From Myxococcus guangdongensis (GTDB taxonomy: Bacteria > Myxococcota > Myxococcia > Myxococcales > Myxococcaceae): a stretch of 64,000 nucleotides of DNA. The stretch spans positions 434,001 through 498,000 of the forward strand of contig NZ_JAJVKW010000004.1 of the NCBI RefSeq assembly GCF_024198255.1. Reading direction: 5' to 3'. Both the position numbers and the translations under genes were made by a program. Below the pieces are notes generated by a model. That model had not been told where the DNA came from. It was given only the letters and a program-made list of their open reading frames with translations, and searched no databases. Shown here in pieces: positions 59,801 through 64,000 of this stretch; the first letter of the stretch is position 1, and every line of letters begins with the position of its first letter.

Positions 59801-62800
59801 GAAGAGCGTGAGGTCGAACTTCGACGTCCCGGGATGCAGCTCGAGATGATCGACCGTGACGCCCGGCAAGGTGGGCGGAGCACCTGGCGCATTCTGGAGA
59901 GCGAACATGACCTGGAGGAGAGGGCCATGAGAGAGGGAGCGCTCGACGCGGAGTTCATCGACGAGCTTCTCGAAGGGGAGCTCCTGATGGGAGTAGGCGG
60001 AGAGGCAGACGTCGCGAGTGCGGCGGAGGAGGTCGAGGAAGGAGGGGTTGCCGGAGAGGCGAGCGGGGAGAGGGAGAGTGTTGACGAAGAAGCCGACGAG
60101 GGATTCGAGCTGGTGGCGGGTGCGATTGGCGATGGGAGAGCCGACGAGGAAGTCGAGCTGGCCGGAGTAGCGGGAGAGGAGGAGTTGGAAGGAGGAGAGG
60201 AGCGCCATGAAGAGGGAGGCGCCCTGCTGGCGAGCGAGAGAGTCGAGAGAGGAGCGAAGGGAGAGGGGAAGAGAGAAGCGGTGAAGAGCGCCGTCGAAGC
60301 GCTGGAGGGAGGGGCGAGGGAAGTCGGAGGGGAGGGAGAGGAGGTGAGGGACACCGTCGAGGAGGCGAGTCCAGAAGGAGAGCTGAGAGGAGAGGACGGT
60401 GCCGGAGAGGTGGGAGCGCTGCCAGGAGGAGAAGTCGGCGTACTGGAGGGAGAGGGGAGGCAGAGCCGAGGAGGAGGAGAGCTCGCGGTAGAGGACGCCG
60501 AAGGACCAGCCGTCGGAGATGATGTGGTGGAGGTTGAGGAGGAGGACGTGGCGGCGAGGGGCCAACTGGAAGAGGCGGGCGCGGAAGAGCGGACCGTTCA
60601 CCAGGTCGAACGGCGCCTCGGCCTCGCGTTGGAGCGCCTCCTGGAGGTCGTCAGGAGCTGAGGTCAGGTCGACGACCCGCCAGTCGAGGTCCATGTCCTC
60701 GGAGATGACCTGCGTGGGAGTTCCATCTCCAGGGAAGCGCGTGCGGAGAGACTCGTGACGAAGGACGAGGGCTCGAAGACGCTCACGAAGCGCGGGGACG
60801 TCGAGCTCACCTTCGAGCCGCAGCCCGAAGGGCATGTTGTAGACGCCCTGTTGGTCGTGGAGCTGGCTGAAGAACCAGAGTCGCTCTTGTGCGAACGACA
60901 GGGGCAGCGCCGAGGCCCGGCTCACCTTGGGGATGAGCGTGGACTCAGTGGGCTGGGACTCGCTCCTGAGCTGTTCCACCACGCGCGCCAGGGATTCGAG
61001 GGTGGGGGACTCGAAGAGGGCGCGGACGGGAACGTGGACGCCGAGCGTGCCCTGGATGCGTGAGACGACCTGGGTCGCGAGCAGCGAATGCCCACCGAGG
61101 TCGAAGAAGCTCGCGGTGACGCTGACGCGCTCCAATGAGAGCACCGTGCTCCAGATGGCGGCGAGCTGTGACTCCAGCTCCGTGCGGGGCGCGATGAAGT
61201 CCCCGGCGTCGAGCAGGCCGAGGTCCGGAGTCGGGAGCGCGCGCCGGTCCACCTTCCCGTTGGGTGTCAGCGGAAGCGAGTCGAGGACGATGACCGTCGA
61301 TGGGACCATGTAGCTGGGGAGCTGCTGTCCCAGCTCCTCGCGCAGTCGCGCTCCCTCCACCTGCGTCACGGCATAGGCCACCAGGCGTCTGTCACCCGGA
61401 GTGTCCTCACGCACGAGGACCGCGGCGTCACGGACCTCGGGATGCGCACGCAGCGCGGCTTCAATCTCCCCCAGCTCGATGCGGAAGCCACGCAGCTTCA
61501 CCTGATTGTCGGCGCGGCCGATGAACTCCAGCTCTCCGTCAGGGCGAAGCCGGACGAGGTCTCCGGTGCGATAGAGCCGAGCCCCCGGCGCCGAGGAGAA
61601 CGGGTGGGGAACGAAACGCTCGGCGGTCAGGTCGGGCCTGTCCCAGTAGCCCCACGCGAGGCCATCACCACCGACGTGCAGCTCACCGATGACGCCCACG
61701 GGCACGGGTTGTCCATAGGCATCCAGGACATAGGCGGTGCTGTTGGACACAGGGCGCCCGATGGGCACCGAGAGCTCCGAGGACGGCCGCGCCCGGTACC
61801 ACGTGCTGTAGGTGCTGTTCTCGGTGGGGCCGTACCCGTTCACGAGCGCGCCAGGAGCTCCATGGGACAGCACGCTCTGGAGGCACGTGGCATCCGCGGC
61901 CTCTCCGCCGAAGATGACCCAGCGCAGGCCTGAGAAGGCATCCGGATGCACGCGCGCCGTGTGGTGGAAGATGGCGGTGGCCACGACGAGCGCGGAGATG
62001 CGCTCCTCGCGCAGCCGGCGAGCGAAGACCGTGGGCTGGATGAGCTCGTCCTTGTCGAAGATGACCAGGGTGGCTCCGTTGAGCAGGGCGCCCCAGATCT
62101 CCAACGTGGAGAGGTCGAACGTCACGGTGGTGACCTGGGCCACGCGGTCGTCGGGCCCCAGTCGGACCTGGTCCGGGTCCAGCGCCATGCGCGCCACGCC
62201 TCGGTGCGGGATGCAGACGCCCTTGGGGCGCCCCGTGGAGCCCGAGGTGTAGATGATGTGGGCCAGGTCCTCCGCGGTGCTGTCGCCCGGCAGCGGCGTG
62301 GCGTCAGCGCGCTCCAACGTGTCGAGCCGCACCGTGTGCCACGGCCCCTCCGGCAGCCGCGCACTCAACGTGCCGTCGGACACGAGGGCCGTGAGTCGTG
62401 CGTCGTGGGCCATGAAGGCCAGTCGTTCGGTGGGGTGCTCCGGGTCGAGCGGGACGTAGGCTCCGCCCGCCTTGACGGTCGCCAGGAACGCGACGATGAG
62501 GTCGGCGGAGCGGGGCAGGCACACGCCGACCTGGGGACGCCGACGGTCGACGCCCTGCGCGCGCAGCACCCGGGCGAGCGCATTGGCGCGGGCCTCGAGT
62601 TCGGCATACGTCAGGTCGAGCCCACCGTGCCGCACGGCCACGGCGTCGGGGCTGCGCGCCACCTGGGCGGCGAAGAGCTCTCCGAGTGACGCCTGTGACG
62701 GGTACGCACGTGCCGTGTCGTTCCACTCGACCAGCCACTGTTGGTGCTCGTCCTCGGAGAGCAACGAAGCCCGGGCGCAGGGACGTTCAGGCGCACGGAC

Positions 62801-64000
62801 GAAGGACTCGGCGAGCTGGACGAAGCGCTCCGCCATCCGCGCGACGGTGCTCGCGGAGAACAGCGCGGTGGAGTACTCCAGGGCACCACGCCATCCGTGG
62901 GCTGAAGGCTCCACCGAGAGGAAGAGCTCGAAGCGCGCCGTGCCGGTGTCCATCTCCAGCGGCGCGACCTGAACGCCTGGAAGCCGAAGCTGTCCACCCG
63001 GTGCGTTCTGGAGCGCGAACAGCACCTGGACCAGCGGGCTGCGCCCCGACTCGCGTTCGACGTGGAGCTCATCGACGAGCCGCTCGAAGGGATGCTCCTG
63101 GTGTGCGTAGGCGCCGAGGCACACGTCACGGGTGCGACGGAGGACCTCGCGGAAGGACGGGTTGCCCGAGAGGCGGGCGGGGAGGGGGAGGGTGTTGACG
63201 AAGAAGCCGATGAGCGCTTCGAGCTGGGGCCGCGTCCGATTGGCGATGGGCGAGCCGACGAGGAAGTCGAGCTGACCGGAGTAGCGGGAGAGCAGGAGCT
63301 GGAAGGTGGCCAGCAACGCCATGAAGAGCGTGGCGCCCTCATCCTGCGCGAGCCCTTCGAGGGCTTCGACCAGCGGCAGCGGAAGCGAGAAGCGGTGGAG
63401 CGCGCCCTCGAAGCGCTGACGCGATGGGCGCGGGAAATCGGTGGGCAGTGTGAGGACGTGAGGCACACCGTCCAGCACGCGCTTCCAGAATGTCTGCCGC
63501 GTGGCGAGGACGTCGCCCGAGAGCTGCACCCGCTGCCACGACGAGAAGTCAGCGTACTGGATGGACAACGGCAACAGGGCCGCGTCCTTGCCCTCGAGTC
63601 GCGCGGCGTACTCGGCGGTCAGCTCACGGAAGAGGACGCCGAAGGACCAGCCGTCGGAGATGATGTGGTGCAGGTTGAGCAACAGCACGTGTCGATGCTC
63701 GGCCCACGTCACGAGCATCGCTCGGAAGAGAGGCCCCCGTGCCAGGTCGAAGGGCCGTTCGGCTTCCTCCTGGAGCAGTCCTCGCGCTGCTCCTTGGGAC
63801 GCGGCGGACCGACGCTCCAGCGTCACGGACCACGACTCCAGGACATGCTGTTCAGGCGCCCCTTCGCCGGGGAAGCACGTGCGCAGGGACTCGTGCCGGG
63901 ACACCAGCGCCTGGAGGCTCTGCTCCAGCACGGAGACTTCGAGCGGCCCGTCCAACTGGAACGCCATCGGGAGCGAATAGACGGCGCTGCCCGGCATCCA
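53843..64000 (-). CDS. non-ribosomal peptide synthetase, three modules plus thioesterase, 5' end beyond the window
   Basis: At least 3385 codons, with the coding start lying past 64000 (the window edge cuts into the first C domain, before its WMPGSAVY segment). Domain order by position: C1 (to ~62770), A1 (~62700-61250), PCP1 (~61200-60960), C2 (~60910-59640), A2 (~59620-58120), PCP2 (~58080-57840), C3 (~57800-56510), A3 (~56480-54990), PCP3 (~54940-54700), TE (~54650-53900). C domains carry HHIISDG; A domains carry TSGSTGRPKG or TSGSTGHPKG; PCPs carry FFDLGGHSLL; the TE has GLSMGG and GNHQ. It would assemble a peptide on carriers and release it by TE hydrolysis or cyclisation. Reading A3's ten-residue specificity code by eye gives DAFFLGVTFK, typical of Ile/branched aliphatic; A1 and A2 are less clear. 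This is the last gene of the assembly line, since it ends in TE; tailoring or resistance genes are not seen in the window. Confidence 0.95.
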   Translation of the reverse strand, partial: WMPGSAVYSLPMAFQLDGPLEVSVLEQSLQALVSRHESLRTCFPGEGAPEQHVLESWSVTLERRSAASQGAARGLLQEEAERPFDLARGPLFRAMLVTWAEHRHVLLLNLHHIISDGWSFGVLFRELTAEYAARLEGKDAALLPLSIQYADFSSWQRVQLSGDVLATRQTFWKRVLDGVPHVLTLPTDFPRPSRQRFEGALHRFSLPLPLVEALEGLAQDEGATLFMALLATFQLLLSRYSGQLDFLVGSPIANRTRPQLEALIGFFVNTLPLPARLSGNPSFREVLRRTRDVCLGAYAHQEHPFERLVDELHVERESGRSPLVQVLFALQNAPGGQLRLPGVQVAPLEMDTGTARFELFLSVEPSAHGWRGALEYSTALFSASTVARMAERFVQLAESFVRAPERPCARASLLSEDEHQQWLVEWNDTARAYPSQASLGELFAAQVARSPDAVAVRHGGLDLTYAELEARANALARVLRAQGVDRRRPQVGVCLPRSADLIVAFLATVKAGGAYVPLDPEHPTERLAFMAHDARLTALVSDGTLSARLPEGPWHTVRLDTLERADATPLPGDSTAEDLAHIIYTSGSTGRPKGVCIPHRGVARMALDPDQVRLGPDDRVAQVTTVTFDLSTLEIWGALLNGATLVIFDKDELIQPTVFARRLREERISALVVATAIFHHTARVHPDAFSGLRWVIFGGEAADATCLQSVLSHGAPGALVNGYGPTENSTYSTWYRARPSSELSVPIGRPVSNSTAYVLDAYGQPVPVGVIGELHVGGDGLAWGYWDRPDLTAERFVPHPFSSAPGARLYRTGDLVRLRPDGELEFIGRADNQVKLRGFRIELGEIEAALRAHPEVRDAAVLVREDTPGDRRLVAYAVTQVEGARLREELGQQLPSYMVPSTVIVLDSLPLTPNGKVDRRALPTPDLGLLDAGDFIAPRTELESQLAAIWSTVLSLERVSVTASFFDLGGHSLLATQVVSRIQGTLGVHVPVRALFESPTLESLARVVEQLRSESQPTESTLIPKVSRASALPLSFAQERLWFFSQLHDQQGVYNMPFGLRLEGELDVPALRERLRALVLRHESLRTRFPGDGTPTQVISEDMDLDWRVVDLTSAPDDLQEALQREAEAPFDLVNGPLFRARLFQLAPRRHVLLLNLHHIISDGWSFGVLYRELSSSSALPPLSLQYADFSSWQRSHLSGTVLSSQLSFWTRLLDGVPHLLSLPSDFPRPSLQRFDGALHRFSLPLSLRSSLDSLARQQGASLFMALLSSFQLLLSRYSGQLDFLVGSPIANRTRHQLESLVGFFVNTLPLPARLSGNPSFLDLLRRTRDVCLSAYSHQELPFEKLVDELRVERSLSHGPLLQVMFALQNAPGAPPTLPGVTVDHLELHPGTSKFDLTLFIEETPHGLNGVFEYATSLFAPTTMARMAEHLRNLMEQVARTPHAPVRSLDVLSAKEREQWLVEWNDTARTFPAGASIIDLFAEQVALRPQGIAVRHGSTSLTYGELDARANRLARLLRGKGVSRERPQVGVCLPRHPELVVTLLAILKAGGAYVPLDPDYPSERLGFMARDSRVVVIVSLDALRSSFTPDAPVLSLEALGEELTKLEATALPRESTSEDLAHIIYTSGSTGHPKGVCIPHRGVVRMVRDADHIRLGPDDRVGQAATIAFDASTFELWAPLLNGSTLVILDKEEVIDPVLLDRRLQEERITTLFLTTALFNLVARTRPESFKGLRWLGFGGEAADPDCVNDVLTYGAPGQLANFYGPTENSTYSTWYPVRQRQEHSVPIGRPVSNSTAYVLDVHGQPVPIGITGELHVGGEGLAWGYWNRPDLTAERFVPHPFSSVPGARLYRTGDLVRLRADGALEFVGRADHQVKLRGFRIELGEIEASLRAHPDVRDAAVLVREDSPGDRRLVAYAATSASETVLREHLRSQLPAHMVPSAFVVLEALPLTPNGKVDRRALPAPEGGTVEDLVAPRTALEVALAAIWSSVLQLEQLSVTANFFDLGGHSLLATQVVSRARESLGVTVPVKLLFEAPTLERFARAVEKLLGTASSGHDSEVIPRRPRDTAPPLSFAQERLWFLSQLHEQQGVYNMPFALRLEGELDTEALRASLQRLVDRHESLRTTFPGSGTPTQHIHDSAQLSWEFFDLSSAESPDEEAARRVQLEAEAPFDLVNGPLFRARLFQLAPRRHVLLLNLHHIISDGWSFGVLYRELSSSSALPPLSLQYADFSSWQRSHLSGTVLSSQLSFWTRLLDGVPHLLSLPSDFPRPSLQRFDGALHRFSLPLSLRSSLDSLARQQGASLFMALLSSFQLLLSRYSGQLDFLVGSPIANRTRHQLESLVGFFVNTLPLPARLSGNPSFLDLLRRTRDVCLSAYSHQELPFEKLVDELRVERSLSHGPLLQVMFALQNAPTGQLQLPGVTVDTMELHPGTSKFDLTLSLEESADGLVGVFEYATALFSPATIERMARHLRALMEHVTRHPHASIHAFDLLSEQERHQWLVEWNDTTRAYPADSSIVDLFEAQAARQPEAIALQHGDSVLSYAELERQAHQLAHLLRAQGVSRARPRVGVCLPRSPRLVVTLLAILKAGGAYVPLDPDYPSERLELMARDAQVQCIVTQTSLVSRVPQNIAAPLCLDALSLTDEGATDRLARDTGPEDLAYVTYTSGSTGRPKGVCIPHRAVLRLVSGSDYVQLGPDDRVGQAATIAFDASTFELWGALLNGATLVILDKDDVIDPAMLSRRLREERITALFLTTALFNLVARTEPSAFSGLRFLLFGGENADLACVNRVLSSGAPQRLLHVYGPTENTTFSSWHPVSTPQEHSVPIGRPIANSTAYVLDAHLWPVPTGVTGELYVGGDGLAWGYWDRSDLTAERFIPHPFATTPGARLYRTGDLVRLRPDGALDFVGRADNQVKLRGFRIELGEVESALRAHPDVGDAIVLVREDIPGDRRLVGYVASAPELSPRALRDLLQSSLPPHMLPSDFVVLSALPLTANGKVDHRALPRPSMSADDSTRVAPRTPLEEELAALWAQVLGREVLSVTTSFFDLGGHSLLAAQLVAKLSERFGFKVPLQVLFQSPTVAALAAWFEEQRAPVASSTKAPSLPDGVVLLQQGRDDRLPPLLCMHPIGGTVFCYQELVRALGPERSVYGFQAPGVNGECEPLQTVEQLASVHLKALLQLRPKPPYYLVGLSMGGTIVYEMAQRLRQLGGPPELLVFLDTPGPGQLPTRFEDDAELLAAIFGDSSPELITLLRGLEPQAQMLEVLRRARDGATVPESFSLVDLQVFLSVWKAHMRALFSYEPGPTEGRAIYLRAQEYTPPHPLHPERPWQELVRGGLELIGVPGNHQTMIEPPHVTTLTRHLNDFMRRLEQREESRQSGS
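56760..57493 (-). repeat. 734-bp near-identical block, copy 1 (C3 domain)
   Basis: This part of the third C domain matches 59889-60622 in the second C domain base for base with no gap (constant offset of 3129) and only about three visible substitutions. It covers the region from ALQNAP back through HHIISDG to PFDLVNGPL. The flanking C-domain sequence is clearly diverged. Confidence 0.95.
59889..60622 (-). repeat. 734-bp near-identical block, copy 2 (C2 domain)
   Basis: Second copy of the block described at 56760-57493. The coding strand here is strikingly pyrimidine-rich (many TCC, CTC and TCT codons), unlike the homologous part of the first C domain at about 62960-63700, which uses ordinary GC-rich codons and differs in sequence. 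Confidence 0.95.

Overview
The window is high-GC chromosomal DNA from a bacterium that is most likely a myxobacterium of the Myxococcus/Corallococcus/Pyxidicoccus type. This is inferred from gene content and style: GC-rich third codon positions, many Pro/Ala-rich secreted proteins, a TonB-like protein, a DUF692/TIGR04222 cluster, paired DUF4139 proteins, a 1690-residue TPR protein and a large NRPS gene. No rRNA or tRNA gene and no CRISPR array was seen.

Layout. 1-3100 is a lower-GC accessory patch with an HEPN-like gene, an IS3-type transposase remnant and a membrane pentapeptide-repeat gene ending in an 18-bp tandem repeat. 3101-11538 is mostly core: a secreted beta-propeller-like protein, an uncharacterised barrel-like protein, rsmD, coaD, a class I aminotransferase, a Pro/Ala-rich exported protein and carB. 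11539-16260 is a second lower-GC island with a gene broken by two apparent 1-base deletions, a DUF6119/TIGR04141 gene and a stand-alone HSDR_N (PD-(D/E)XK) gene, which looks like a defence-type locus. 16551-25551 holds a fatty acid desaturase, a TonB-like protein, def, a GST-like protein, an MBL-fold hydrolase, an HD-domain phosphohydrolase, a non-coding tandem-repeat block and an MltF-like lipoprotein with two solute-binding domains.

25570-32524 (minus strand) is six tightly packed genes that read as one operon: a TIGR04222 membrane protein with a Ser/Gly/Cys tail, a DUF692 (MbnB-type) enzyme, a small protein, two DUF4139 proteins and an outer-membrane barrel. This is the best candidate for an undescribed system: a DUF692 enzyme that could modify the Cys-containing tail of a membrane protein. 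32705-46310 is housekeeping with oddities: an M15 peptidase, an alkyltransferase-like protein ending in a clamp-binding motif, an FHA protein, greA with a terminator inside its leader, recG with a repeat-bearing N-terminal extension, pcm, a zinc-ribbon protein overlapping thrC, a RibBX-like protein, tmk lacking the usual P-loop lysine, and a CinA-type protein.

46338-64000 holds the giant TPR gene, an AlkD-like gene, an unknown gene and the 3' end of an NRPS gene (C-A-PCP x3, then TE) that runs off the right edge. Its second and third C domains share a nearly identical 734-bp block, evidence of recent domain exchange or gene conversion.
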